In this document: piece by piece, positions 40,718 to 49,151 of the stretch
How the letters are laid out: the number at the start of each line of letters is the position of its first letter
How positions within the stretch are numbered: the first letter of the stretch is position 1
DNA from: Pseudonocardia kunmingensis
GTDB lineage: Bacteria > Actinomycetota > Actinomycetes > Mycobacteriales > Pseudonocardiaceae
Assembly (NCBI RefSeq): GCF_006716445.1
Contig: NZ_VFPA01000007.1
Span: 186,001 to 250,000 of the forward strand
Reading direction: 5' to 3'
DNA: 64,000 bases
Made by a program: the position numbers and the translations under genes
Notes under the pieces: model-generated
Databases searched by the model: none
Told to the model about the DNA's origin: nothing
The model's input: only the letters and a program-made list of their open reading frames with translations

Positions 40718-41818
40718 TCAGTCCTCCGCGACGATCCCGGCCTCGGCCGCACCCGCCACGAGCGCGTCGAGGCCGAACGCGGCCACCGCGTCGAGCGCCC
40801 CTGTGCCCTGCACGCCCTGTTCCGCGGCCCGCCCTGCGCCCCATGCCAGCAGGTCGGCGGTGATGGCGTAGGGCTCCGGCGCCGTCAACCGGGTGCGGGC
40901 GAGCAATGCGCCGGTGGCGTCGAACACCTCGGCGACGAAGTGCGACCGGGCGCGGGTGAGCGCGTCCGCGCCCGGGTCGGCGGCGAGGCGGCGCGTGACC
41001 AGGTCGACCGCGGTGGCCACCGCGCCCGCCGGGACGCGGGACAGCAACGGCGCCATCCGGGAGCCCGCGTGCACCGCGCCGCTCGCGCGGCCGAACCAGC
41101 CCAGGTAGACGTCCACGGTGCGCAGGCCCGGCGCGATGCGCGGCAGCGCGAACTGCTCGCTCGCCCCGATCGTGACGCCGGGGCGCGGCCGCCCGGCCAC
41201 GTCGAACGTGCGCATCCGCGCTCCCGCGGGCTCGGTGCGCAGCGCCCCGTCCCGCCAGGCGTAGAGCGGTGTCGTGGCCGTTCCCGCCAGCGAGCGCAGC
41301 GTGCCGCGGGAGAACGGCCTGCCACCGCCGAGGTCGGTGAGGAAGTAGCCGACGTCGACGCGGTCGGCGCCCTCCCCCGCGGCCCGCAGCGCGAGCGCCC
41401 CGGCCAGCACGCCCGGCACGTAGTCGTTGCCGAACGCGGGCAGCAGCGCGGCGCCGGACCGCTGCGCGGCGGGCCCCCACCGCTCGTGCACGGCGCGGAT
41501 GAACGGCGGCTCGCCGGTGGAGTCGAGGTACACGGCGCCGGCCCGGACCGCGGCCGCCACGGCAGGCGCACCGAGCGTCACGAACGGGCCGACCGTGCTG
41601 ACCAGCACGTCACCCCGCCCGACGAGCGCGGCGACCGACGCCTCGTCGCCGACCGTCGCGCCGGCCGTCTCCAGCCCGCCGAGGCGCTGCGACAGCGCGC
41701 GCAGCCGGTCCGGGTCGCGGCCCGCCAGCACCGGGCGCAGCCCGCGGGCCACCATCGCCTCGGCGGTGCGCCCACCGGTGTACCCGGTGGCGCCGAACAA
41801 CACGATCCGCGCGCTCAT
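40718..41818 (-). CDS. Saccharopine dehydrogenase-like NAD(P)-binding protein
   Basis: The 366-residue protein starts MSARIVLFGATGYTGGRTAE, an N-terminal Rossmann GxTGYTG motif, followed by RPVLAGRDPDRL and DVLVSTVGPFVTLG, the usual blocks of saccharopine dehydrogenase-like membrane-associated reductases (trans-acting enoyl reductase family). The C-terminal region GFGNDYVPG-like AFGNDYVPGVLAG is also typical. The substrate is not determined; related proteins act on lipids or polyketides. ATG is at 41818. Confidence 0.82.
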   Translation of the reverse strand: MSARIVLFGATGYTGGRTAEAMVARGLRPVLAGRDPDRLRALSQRLGGLETAGATVGDEASVAALVGRGDVLVSTVGPFVTLGAPAVAAAVRAGAVYLDSTGEPPFIRAVHERWGPAAQRSGAALLPAFGNDYVPGVLAGALALRAAGEGADRVDVGYFLTDLGGGRPFSRGTLRSLAGTATTPLYAWRDGALRTEPAGARMRTFDVAGRPRPGVTIGASEQFALPRIAPGLRTVDVYLGWFGRASGAVHAGSRMAPLLSRVPAGAVATAVDLVTRRLAADPGADALTRARSHFVAEVFDATGALLARTRLTAPEPYAITADLLAWGAGRAAEQGVQGTGALDAVAAFGLDALVAGAAEAGIVAED

Positions 41819-41893
41819 GCGTGACGACCCTACGGCGAGCCGCGGGAGCCGTCCGCATCCTCGGCGACGCCGCCCGCGCGTAGGCTGCCGGCC

Positions 41894-42436
41894 GTGGCCC
41901 GGTACGTCGTGCTCCTGCGCGGGATCAACGTGGGACGAGCCAAGCGCGTCGCGATGGCCGACCTGCGCGACCTGCTGACCGGCATGGGTTACGGCGCCGT
42001 GCGGACGCACCTGAACAGCGGCAACGTGGTGCTGACCGGTGACGACAGCGGCGACGCGGACACCTGTGTGCACGCCGCCCGCATCGAGGCGGCCATCCGG
42101 GACCGGCTCGGCGTGGACGTGCGCTGCGCCGTCCTCACCGCGGACGAGCTGCGGGCGATCGTCGACGGCCACCCGTTCGCCGACGTCGCCGACAACGGCT
42201 CGCGGATGATGGCCTACGTCTACGTGTCGCCGGTCGATCCCGCGCTGGTGGCCGGGCACCCACCGGTGCCGCAGGACCCTGAGCGCGCCCGCGTCGGCGA
42301 CCGCGCCGTCTACCAGTGGTGCCCCGACGGCCTGATGGCCGCGCCGGACATAGGCCCGTACGTCAAGGAGCACCTGCGCACCGACGTCACCGCCCGGAAC
42401 TGGAACACGATCACCACGCTCGCCGGCCTGGTGTAG
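41894..42436 (+). CDS. DUF1697 family protein
   Basis: The 180-residue protein begins MARYVVLLRGINVG (GTG start), the invariant DUF1697 opening, and ends ARNWNTITTLAGLV, the invariant ending (RNWNTVxxL). HLNSGNVVLTG is also conserved. The family has a compact alpha/beta fold of unknown function. It converges on the MerR gene with one base between the two stops. Confidence 0.9.
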   Translation: MARYVVLLRGINVGRAKRVAMADLRDLLTGMGYGAVRTHLNSGNVVLTGDDSGDADTCVHAARIEAAIRDRLGVDVRCAVLTADELRAIVDGHPFADVADNGSRMMAYVYVSPVDPALVAGHPPVPQDPERARVGDRAVYQWCPDGLMAAPDIGPYVKEHLRTDVTARNWNTITTLAGLV

Positions 42437-42437
42437 G

Positions 42438-42857
42438 TCACGACCGGTCGGGGCGTCCGTGCAGGTCGTCGATCCGACGGCGGGCGTCGTGCAGCTCGGC
42501 ACGGGCGCGGCGCAGCTCGGCGTCGCGGTCGCGCAGGTCGGCCCGCGCGTCCTCGAGGGCGTCGTCGGCCTGCCTGCGCAGCGCGTCGCTGGTCTGGAGC
42601 TGGTCCTCGAGGCCGCTGATCGCGCGGGCCGAGGCCAGCGGGTGCCCCGCGTCGAGCAGCTCCCGCAGCCGGGCGGCGAGGGCGAGCTGGCGGCGCGAGT
42701 AGCGGCGGTGGCCGCCGCCGGTGCGGTGCGGGTGCAGGACGCCGGAGGTGTCGAGGCTGCGCAGGAAAGCAGGCTGGACGTCGAGGAGCTCTGCTGCCTG
42801 CCCCATCGTGACCGAGGGGTAGTCCTCGTCGTCCAGCCTGCCCAGGTTGTTGGTCAC
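42438..42857 (-). CDS. MerR family transcriptional regulator
   Basis: From GTG 42857 the protein is 139 residues. SVTMGQAAELLDVQPAFLRS plus the wing RTGGGHRRYSRRQL make a MerR DNA-binding domain (about 15-60). A helical region with DALRRQADDALEDARADLRD is a long coiled coil to the end. There are no effector-domain cysteines. It resembles HspR-type MerR regulators in the wing and is the last gene of the hsp20 cluster, so a heat-shock role is possible. An upstream start at 42905 would add 16 residues. Confidence 0.85.
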   Translation of the reverse strand: MTNNLGRLDDEDYPSVTMGQAAELLDVQPAFLRSLDTSGVLHPHRTGGGHRRYSRRQLALAARLRELLDAGHPLASARAISGLEDQLQTSDALRRQADDALEDARADLRDRDAELRRARAELHDARRRIDDLHGRPDRS

Positions 42858-43020
42858 TGCTCTTCTTCCGTTCCCGCTCGGGTCGTGTCCAGTGTGCTCA
42901 TCCACCTCCCGTCCTCAGATCGTGGCCGGTCGTCCTCCGGCCGTCGTTCTCGGCCTCCCGGCGCCTGTGGGCGGACCGGTCGGCCGGCACCGAGCAGACG
43001 CTCGAGCAGCGGGTGACCGC

Positions 43021-43497
43021 TCAGTCGCGGCGGCCCCCGCTGGAAGTCAGCTCTCCGGACACCAGCTCCCGTGGCTCGTGCGGCTCGCCGCCGTTCAGGC
43101 GGGGCGGCGTGGCGGCGCCCGGGAACGCGGTGAAGCCGAAGTGGATCTCGCCGGAGGCGACGGTCCGTTCGGGGTGCGGTGCCGCGCGGACGTGCGCGGT
43201 GTCGGCGCGCACGATGCCCGCGGCGTCCACGGCGTCGAGCTGGGCGAGCAGCCGTGCCAGGGCGGCGGGCGCCTCGCGGGGCGCGCGGTCGGTCTGGGCG
43301 AGGGTGCGGTGCAGCGGGCCGGTGCGCCACCCGTCGGGGTCACCACTGCCCACGGGGACGGCGACCGCGACGTCGAGCAGCCACCGCGACGGCTTCCCGA
43401 CGATCTCGGGTGTCTGGTGCAGCGTGATCTCCCCGACCCGGTCACCGCGGACCAGGCTCCCGTCGAGCGCCTGCAGCCACACGTTCACCAGGCTCAC
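43021..43497 (-). CDS. Hypothetical protein in the hsp20 cluster
   Basis: From GTG 43497 (VSLVNVWLQALDGSLVRGDR) the product is 158 residues, preceded by GAGGAGG. It appears to be a beta-rich domain in the first half (TLHQTPEIVGKPSRWLLDVA) and a helical middle with ALARLLAQLDAVDAAGIVRA, ending in a polar tail. No family is recognised. It overlaps the upstream 71-residue gene by four bases (GTGA), which supports real coding and co-translation. Confidence 0.6.
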   Translation of the reverse strand: MSLVNVWLQALDGSLVRGDRVGEITLHQTPEIVGKPSRWLLDVAVAVPVGSGDPDGWRTGPLHRTLAQTDRAPREAPAALARLLAQLDAVDAAGIVRADTAHVRAAPHPERTVASGEIHFGFTAFPGAATPPRLNGGEPHEPRELVSGELTSSGGRRD

Positions 43498-43709
43498 CTC
43501 GACCTCCTCGTCGCGTCGACGACTGCGGCGGCGCGGGACCGTCCCCGGCCGGCAGCGCCCGGGACGCCCGCCGTTCCCGGCCGGTCGTCGGGATCGTCGC
43601 CGTAGAGGCAGTCCAGCACCCTGCGGATGTCCGGGTCCGCCTCCGCCCCGTCGGGGCGGGCGGCTGGTCGGGTGGTCGTGGCGGGAACGGAGCGGTCGTC
43701 GACGAGCAC
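43494..43709 (-). CDS. Small hypothetical protein coupled to its neighbour
   Basis: The 71-residue frame starts with GTG at 43709 (MLVDDRSVPATTTRPAARPD). Its core DPDIRRVLDCLYGDDPDD is acidic; the tail is Arg/Ala-rich. There is no known domain. Its stop overlaps the start of the 158-residue gene, which is the main support for translation. Confidence 0.45.
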   Translation of the reverse strand: MLVDDRSVPATTTRPAARPDGAEADPDIRRVLDCLYGDDPDDRPGTAGVPGAAGRGRSRAAAVVDATRRSR

Positions 43710-43844
43710 GGATCACCTCACGTGTCGGAACGCGATGGGCCATCGCGTCCTGGTCAACCTCTGCCAGTGGTTCGCGCCCTCCCGGCGCTCCCCGCGCCGG
43801 GCGTCAGCGGGGGCGGCGCGGGGAGCGCCGGAGGACGCGGATCG

Positions 43845-44147
43845 TCACGAAGGCGGCGAGCGTTCCCGCGGCAGCGCCGGCCGCTCGCCGAGCCGCGCCC
43901 GTGGAAGAGGCCCCGGCGCGCACCGCGGCCGCGCCGGGCCCTCGCGTCCCCGCCCCGCGGCGGCGACCGCCACGACCGGGCGCGAGGTCGTGCGGACGCG
44001 GTGCCGCTGGGCGGCCGGTGCTGCCCACCCGGGCTCGTCGGCGATCAGCCGGGCCACGATCTCGCTGAACACGCGATCGACCCGGTCCCGCTCCGGGGGT
44101 TCTCCGTGGCCGGGCGGCACGGGCGGGTGCACCGGCGACGAGATCAT
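43845..44147 (-). CDS. Hypothetical protein downstream of hsp20
   Basis: The 100-residue frame starts MISSPVHPPVPPGHGEPPER at ATG 44147. An acidic helical stretch (RVDRVFSEIVARLIADEPGW, about 22-41) is followed by a low-complexity Arg/Pro/Ala C-terminus. Another frame in the same region ends at 43804 in a hydrophobic segment (AAGTLAAFVTIRVLRR); a frameshift joining the two would give a helix-plus-anchor protein. No family is recognised. Confidence 0.45.
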   Translation of the reverse strand: MISSPVHPPVPPGHGEPPERDRVDRVFSEIVARLIADEPGWAAPAAQRHRVRTTSRPVVAVAAAGRGREGPARPRCAPGPLPRARLGERPALPRERSPPS

Positions 44148-44194
44148 CTGCGCACCTCCAGCTCTCCCACGACGACTGACTGCGACCGCGCCCC

Positions 44195-44635
44195 TCAGGC
44201 GTTGATCTCGCGGCGGCTGTCGTCCGCCGCGGAGATGGCGATCGTGCGCGGCTTGGCCTTCTCGGCGACCGGGATGCGCAGGGTCAGCACCCCGGCGTGG
44301 TAGTCGGCGTGGACGTGCTCGGTGTCCAGGCTCTCGCCGAGGAACAGCTGCCGCGAGTACACCCCCAGCGGCCGTTCCGAGACCTGCATCTCCACGTTCT
44401 CGTCGCGCAGCGACGGGCGACGCTCGGCCTTGACGGTGAGCACGTTCCGCTCGACGGACAGCTCGATCGCGGAGGGGTCGACCCCTGGCAGGTCGAACTC
44501 GACGACGAACTCGTCGCCGTGCCGGTAAGCGTCCATGGGCATGGCCGCCGGACGCGACCACGTCCCGGATGCGGCGCCGAAGGCCTGCTGCGCGAGGCGG
44601 TCGATCTCGCGGAACGGGTCGGTACGCATCAGCAT
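44195..44635 (-). CDS. Small heat-shock protein, Hsp20/alpha-crystallin family
   Basis: The 146-residue protein has an N-terminal arm with MRTDPFREIDRLAQQAFG, an alpha-crystallin domain (about 35-130) with PMDAYRHGDEFVVEFDLPGV, DPSAIELSVERNVLTVKAER and the closing AGVLTLRIPVAEKAKPRTI. Hsp20 proteins hold unfolding proteins in oligomers. ATG 44635 follows AAGGAG; MRTDPF could begin two codons later. The 140-base upstream region is AT-richer and holds CTTGAG (minus strand, 44719-44714), half of a HAIR-like element, but no complete repeat. Confidence 0.93.
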   Translation of the reverse strand: MLMRTDPFREIDRLAQQAFGAASGTWSRPAAMPMDAYRHGDEFVVEFDLPGVDPSAIELSVERNVLTVKAERRPSLRDENVEMQVSERPLGVYSRQLFLGESLDTEHVHADYHAGVLTLRIPVAEKAKPRTIAISAADDSRREINA

Positions 44636-44775
44636 CGCCAGCCACTCCTTCCTGGTTCGACAACGGTCGCGATGCGCTCCGAGCCTCGAGCCTGTGGCCC
44701 TCGCCTCGGATATCTCAAGTCTGCACTAGAGGTTTTCGACATGCAAGGAAGAGGCTTTCTGTATCGCTCCAGCTC

Positions 44776-47700
44776 TCAGTGCGCCTGCGGCACCGATGCG
44801 AGCAGGTCACGCAGACCGTCCGCGTCGAGCAGGTCGGCCGGGCGGAGCGTCACGCCCCGGCGGACGTAGTGGAACGCCGCCCGCACCCGCTCGGGCTCGC
44901 ACCCCTCGAGCGCGGCCCAGGCGAGCCGGTAGGCCGCCAGCTGGACGGCGAGGGCGGGCACCCGTGCGGCCTCGGGCAGCGCGCCGGTCTTCCAGTCCAC
45001 CACGGTCCAGCCACCGTCCGGGTCGGCGAACACCGCGTCCATCCGCCCGCGCACGCCCACCCCGGCGACGACCGTCTCGAACGGCACCTCCACCTCGACG
45101 GGCCGCCGGTCGGCCCACTCGCTCGCGAGGAAGGCCTCCTGCAGCTCCTCGAGCGCGTCGTCGGGCGCCGCCCCCTCGTCGGCGGCGCCGGGCAGCTCGT
45201 CGAGGTCGAGCAGCTGGGCCGCGCCGAACCGCTGCTCCAGCCATGCGTGGAAGGCCGTGCCGCGCCGCGCGTGCGGGTCGGGCGGCAGTGGCATGGGCCG
45301 GCGCAGCCGGGTCGCGAGCCCGGCCGGATCGGCGGCGAGCTCCACGAGCTGGACCACCGACAGCTGCGCCGGGAGCGCCACGGCCGGCCGTGCCCGCGCC
45401 GCCGCCCGCTCGGCGAGCAGCACGTCGACGTCGCCCGCCCAGCCCTCGGGGTCGTCCTGCTCGGGGTCCTCCGGCGGCTCCTGGGCCAGCAGCTCCAGCT
45501 GGTCCCCCGGCTCGGCCGCCTCGGCCCGCGCCGCGCGCCGCTCGGCCAGCTCGTGCAGGGCGGTGCGGACCAGCTCCGCCCCCGCGTGCACGTGCGGCGA
45601 GCGCTCGCCGAGCGGGTCGGCCGGCCACGTCGCGGTCGGCTGCGCGACCGTCGCCGGGTTGACGGCGTCGGCGTCGGGCTCCGGCGCCCACTGCTCGGCG
45701 CCGTGCACGGCGGCGATCTCGACCAGGAACTCCGAGGGCTCCTTCGGTCGTTCCCCGGCGGCGGCCCAGCGGTGACCGGACGCCAGCAGCACGCGCTCCG
45801 CCCGGGTGAGCGCCACGTAGAACAGGCGCCGCTCCTCGGCGAGCCGCCGCTCGTCGAGCGCCTCGGAGTGCTCCTTGAGCGCGTCCTCCAGTTGCTTGCG
45901 GTCCCCCTCGGGGGGCAGGTCGAGCACGGGCAGGTCGTCGGCGTCGCCCCGCAGGGCCACGGGGAGCTCCGCGGGGTTGGTCAACCAGGTCCCGCTGATC
46001 TTGCGACCCGGGAAGACCTGGTTCACCAGGTGCGGGACCGCCACGACCTCCCACTCCAGGCCCTTCGCCGCGTGCACCGTCAGGACCTGCACGCGATCGG
46101 GGGCGACCTCGACCTCGCCGGGGGTCAGCCCGTCCTCGGCGCGCTCGGCGGTCTCCAGGAAGTCCAGCAGCGCGGGCAGCGTCGCCACCTCCGCGCCCGC
46201 CGCGAAGTCGGCCACGACGTCGGCGAACGCGTCCAGGTGCGCCCGCCCGACGGGCCCGGGCCGCGCCGCGCTCTCGGCGTCCAGGAGCAGCATCCGCTCG
46301 GCGTCGGCCACGAGGTCGTGGAGCGGCGCCGACGCCCGCGACCGCAACCACCCCAGCTCCCGCGCCAACCGCGTGATCCGCGCGAAGCCCCGCTCGGAGT
46401 AGCGCTCCGGCTCGCCCGGGTCGTCCAGCGCGTCGACCAGGCCCGCCTGCTCCGCCTGCTCGCCGGGCAGTGCCCCGTGCGCCAGCTCCGCGGGGGAGAG
46501 CGGGCCCGACCGGGGCAGCAGTGCCGGCACGATCTCGCGGGCGCGCTGCCACAGCGCGGCCAGGTCGGCGACGCCGAGGCGCCACCGCGCCCCGGTGAGC
46601 AGCCGGACGGCGGCGGGGCCGGCGAGCGGGTCGGCCACCAGCCGCAGCGCGCTGACGAGGTCGCGGACCTCGGGGGTGTCCAGCAGCCCGCCGAGGCCCA
46701 CGACCTCCACCGGGAGGCCGCGGGCCCGCAGTGCGGTCGCGACGGCGTCCATGTCCGCCCGGCGGCGCACCAGCACCGCCGAGGTCGGCGGCTCGTCCGG
46801 CGCCTGCGCCCACCGCTGCGCGATCCCGTCGGCCATCCAGTCGATCTCGGCCGCGATGTCGGGCAGCAGCGCCACGCGCACCGTCCCCGCGCCGGTACCC
46901 GGCCCGGCCCGCAGCTCTCCGACGCCCACCGCTCCCGGCGCGCTGCGCAGCGGGGCCGACGCGGCGTTGGCCAGCGCCAGCACCTCCGGCGGGTTGCGGA
47001 AGCTGGTGAGCAGCCCGTACTCGGTGGCGGGCGGGCCCCCGGGGCCGGGGAAGTCGGTGCGGAAGCGCGCGAGGTTGCCTGCGCTCGCCCCGCGCCAGCC
47101 GTAGATCGACTGGCTGGGGTCGCCCACCGCGGTGACGGCCGGGCCGCCCTCGCGCACCGGCTCCCCCGGCGGGGTGCCGAACAGCGCACGCAGCAGCACC
47201 CGCTGCGCGTGACCGGTGTCCTGGTACTCGTCGAGGAGCACCGCGCGGTAGGTGGCGCGCTCGGCCTCGGCGACCTCCGGGTGCTCGGCGGCCACCCGTG
47301 CGGCGATCGTCAGCTGGTCCCCGAAGTCGACGGCCCGCTCCGCGCGCTTGCGGGCGGCGAACGCCTCGACCAGCGGCAGCAGCGCCGCGCGCTGGCGCTG
47401 GGCGGCCATCCACCGCTTGTAGGTCTGCGACGGTTCGGCGCGCTGGCGCTTCCCCGGCGGCGCGGCGGCCAGGACGGCCACGAGCGCCTCGGCGTGGCGG
47501 CGCACCGCGTCCGGGTGGACGAGGTGCTCCCCCAGCTCCCCGGCCAGCGCGAGCAACCGCTCGGTGACCGTGGCCGGCACGAGGTCGACGTCGAGGTCGT
47601 CCGCCCACGTCGTGACGACGCGGTGCGCGAGCTGCCAGGCCGCCGTCTGCCCCAGCAGCCGCGCGGCCGGCTCGGCCGGCAACCGCAACGCGTGCTCGGC

Positions 47701-48075
47701 CACGAGCCGCCCGGCGTAGGCGTGGTACGTGGCCACCGTCGGCTCGCCCGCGAGGACCTCCGCGCGCCTGCGGCCGCTCGGGTCCAGCTCGTCGAGCAGG
47801 CGCGTGCCTGCGAGGCGGCGCAGCCGCGCCCGGACCCGCGAGCCGAGCTGCTGGGCCGCCTTGCGCGTGAACGTCAGGCCCAGCACCTGCTCGGGCAGCA
47901 CCTGGCCGGTGGCGACGAGCCAGACGACCCGCGCGGCCATCGTCTCGGTCTTGCCCGCACCCGCGCCTGCGACGACCAGCGCGGGCTGCGGCGGCGCGGC
48001 GATCACGGCCGCCTGCTCCGGGGTGGGGGGCGGCAGGCCGAGCGCGGTGGCGAGTGCGCTCGGCGTCAGGTCCAC
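44776..48075 (-). CDS. adnB: AdnB subunit of the AdnAB helicase-nuclease
   Basis: The 1099-residue protein is a UvrD-type SF1 helicase fused to a RecB-like nuclease. Walker A is VVAGAGAGKTETM (about 35-47), Walker B LLDEYQDTGHAQR, with further motifs VGDPSQSIYGWRGAS and TVHAAKGLEWEVV. The C-terminal nuclease has VRGRMDAVFADP and the catalytic Lys in VVDWKTG (about residue 1024). Length and architecture match mycobacterial AdnB, the lead motor in double-strand break resection. It normally directly follows adnA; here a GH16 gene is interposed. Confidence 0.95.
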   Translation of the reverse strand: MDLTPSALATALGLPPPTPEQAAVIAAPPQPALVVAGAGAGKTETMAARVVWLVATGQVLPEQVLGLTFTRKAAQQLGSRVRARLRRLAGTRLLDELDPSGRRRAEVLAGEPTVATYHAYAGRLVAEHALRLPAEPAARLLGQTAAWQLAHRVVTTWADDLDVDLVPATVTERLLALAGELGEHLVHPDAVRRHAEALVAVLAAAPPGKRQRAEPSQTYKRWMAAQRQRAALLPLVEAFAARKRAERAVDFGDQLTIAARVAAEHPEVAEAERATYRAVLLDEYQDTGHAQRVLLRALFGTPPGEPVREGGPAVTAVGDPSQSIYGWRGASAGNLARFRTDFPGPGGPPATEYGLLTSFRNPPEVLALANAASAPLRSAPGAVGVGELRAGPGTGAGTVRVALLPDIAAEIDWMADGIAQRWAQAPDEPPTSAVLVRRRADMDAVATALRARGLPVEVVGLGGLLDTPEVRDLVSALRLVADPLAGPAAVRLLTGARWRLGVADLAALWQRAREIVPALLPRSGPLSPAELAHGALPGEQAEQAGLVDALDDPGEPERYSERGFARITRLARELGWLRSRASAPLHDLVADAERMLLLDAESAARPGPVGRAHLDAFADVVADFAAGAEVATLPALLDFLETAERAEDGLTPGEVEVAPDRVQVLTVHAAKGLEWEVVAVPHLVNQVFPGRKISGTWLTNPAELPVALRGDADDLPVLDLPPEGDRKQLEDALKEHSEALDERRLAEERRLFYVALTRAERVLLASGHRWAAAGERPKEPSEFLVEIAAVHGAEQWAPEPDADAVNPATVAQPTATWPADPLGERSPHVHAGAELVRTALHELAERRAARAEAAEPGDQLELLAQEPPEDPEQDDPEGWAGDVDVLLAERAAARARPAVALPAQLSVVQLVELAADPAGLATRLRRPMPLPPDPHARRGTAFHAWLEQRFGAAQLLDLDELPGAADEGAAPDDALEELQEAFLASEWADRRPVEVEVPFETVVAGVGVRGRMDAVFADPDGGWTVVDWKTGALPEAARVPALAVQLAAYRLAWAALEGCEPERVRAAFHYVRRGVTLRPADLLDADGLRDLLASVPQAH

Positions 48076-48110
48076 GGCGCAGTTCTACCGCAGCGCGCGC
48101 AGGACGGAGG

Positions 48111-48974
48111 TCAGCGCCGTGCCTCCCGCGGCGCGGAGTAGATCTTCACCCAGTCGAACTCCAGGCTGACCTCCTCGGGCGTGGTCTCGTCCGGAGCCGG
48201 GATCCACTCCCGGTAGGGACCCACGTCGAGCTGGATCGTCATGTGCATCGGGACCTTCGGGATCACGTTGCGGTCCGTGGTCTCGAACTGCTTGACCCCG
48301 TCGACGTACCAGACGATCCGGTCGGGCAACCAGTCCATCGCGAAGGTGTGCCACTGGCTGAAGTCGCCGGTGACCTTCGTGCCCGCCTGCTTGTTCTCGG
48401 ACGAGAAGTGGATGACGAAGTGGGCCTCCGTCCGGTTCTCGTGTGGCACCTCCATCATGTCCAGCTCGCCGTCGTCCTTGTTCTCGGTCTCGGGCCAGAG
48501 CAGGATCGCCGCACCGCGGCCCCGCCCCTTCTCCGTCCGGGCCCGGAACTCCCACCGGCCGTACAGCTGGTCGCGCTCGTGCCGCATGCCGCCGGACACC
48601 TCGCCGCGTGCGGTGATCCGCAACAAGCCGTCCTCGACGGAGATCGCCGAGGGGCGGCGGTAGCCGTTGCCGAAGCCGCCCACGCTGTTGTACGCGTCCC
48701 ACGACCTCCCGAGCGAGGACCTGTCGAAGTCGTCGGTGGCGACCGGCTTCCAGTCCACCCCCGAGCTGCTCACGCTGGAGGCACCGTTCGTGGAGCCCTC
48801 GCTGGGCGCGGCGGTCTTCGGCACCTCCGTGGGTGGCGGTGCCGGCGCCGGCAGCGCCTGGAACAGGTCCTGCCCACCGTCCGGTGCGGTACCGGGTGCT
48901 CCGGCGCAGCCCGCCGCCAGCAGCAGCGCAGCACAGACCATCACCGACCGCAGCCGGCCCGGGAACCGGGACAT
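48111..48974 (-). CDS. GH16 family lipoprotein (endo-beta-glucanase-like)
   Basis: The 287-residue protein starts at ATG 48974 behind GGAGG. A signal peptide ends in the lipobox LLAAGC (Cys23), then a Pro/Ser linker precedes a concanavalin-like GH16 domain. The catalytic Glu-Asp-Glu is in GELDMMEV (about 165-172), after YGRWEFRARTEKGRGRGAAI and before FHTYAMDW-like WHTFAMDWLPDRIVWYVDG. It probably hydrolyses beta-1,3- or 1,3-1,4-glucan outside the cell. It lies on the same strand between adnA and adnB with 177 and 35 base gaps. Confidence 0.9.
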   Translation of the reverse strand: MSRFPGRLRSVMVCAALLLAAGCAGAPGTAPDGGQDLFQALPAPAPPPTEVPKTAAPSEGSTNGASSVSSSGVDWKPVATDDFDRSSLGRSWDAYNSVGGFGNGYRRPSAISVEDGLLRITARGEVSGGMRHERDQLYGRWEFRARTEKGRGRGAAILLWPETENKDDGELDMMEVPHENRTEAHFVIHFSSENKQAGTKVTGDFSQWHTFAMDWLPDRIVWYVDGVKQFETTDRNVIPKVPMHMTIQLDVGPYREWIPAPDETTPEEVSLEFDWVKIYSAPREARR

Positions 48975-49151
48975 TCTGCCTCCTCGTACCGCACACCGGT
49001 GGGGAGCGCGGGGAGCGCCGGTGTGCACCGTGACCGTACCGGGAGCCCAGGAGCGGACAGAACGCTCGCCGGAGGGGCGCGCTCGTCCGAAACGGTGATG
49101 GACCCGTACCCAGGGTGACGCCGATCCGCGCAGGAGGCTGCCCCGCCGGGC

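Noticed and set aside
44714..44719. Complete HAIR element upstream of hsp20
   Set aside because: Only one CTTGAG half is seen; the inverted ACTCAAG partner at the expected seven-base spacing is missing.
44569..48141. Long open frame (about 1190 codons) on the plus strand opposite adnB; similar ones at 3398-6460, 22582-26244 and 49464-53066
   Set aside because: These mirror real genes with clear motifs on the other strand, and their translations are Arg/Ala/Gly/Val-rich without any domain. They are by-products of very high GC at third codon positions.
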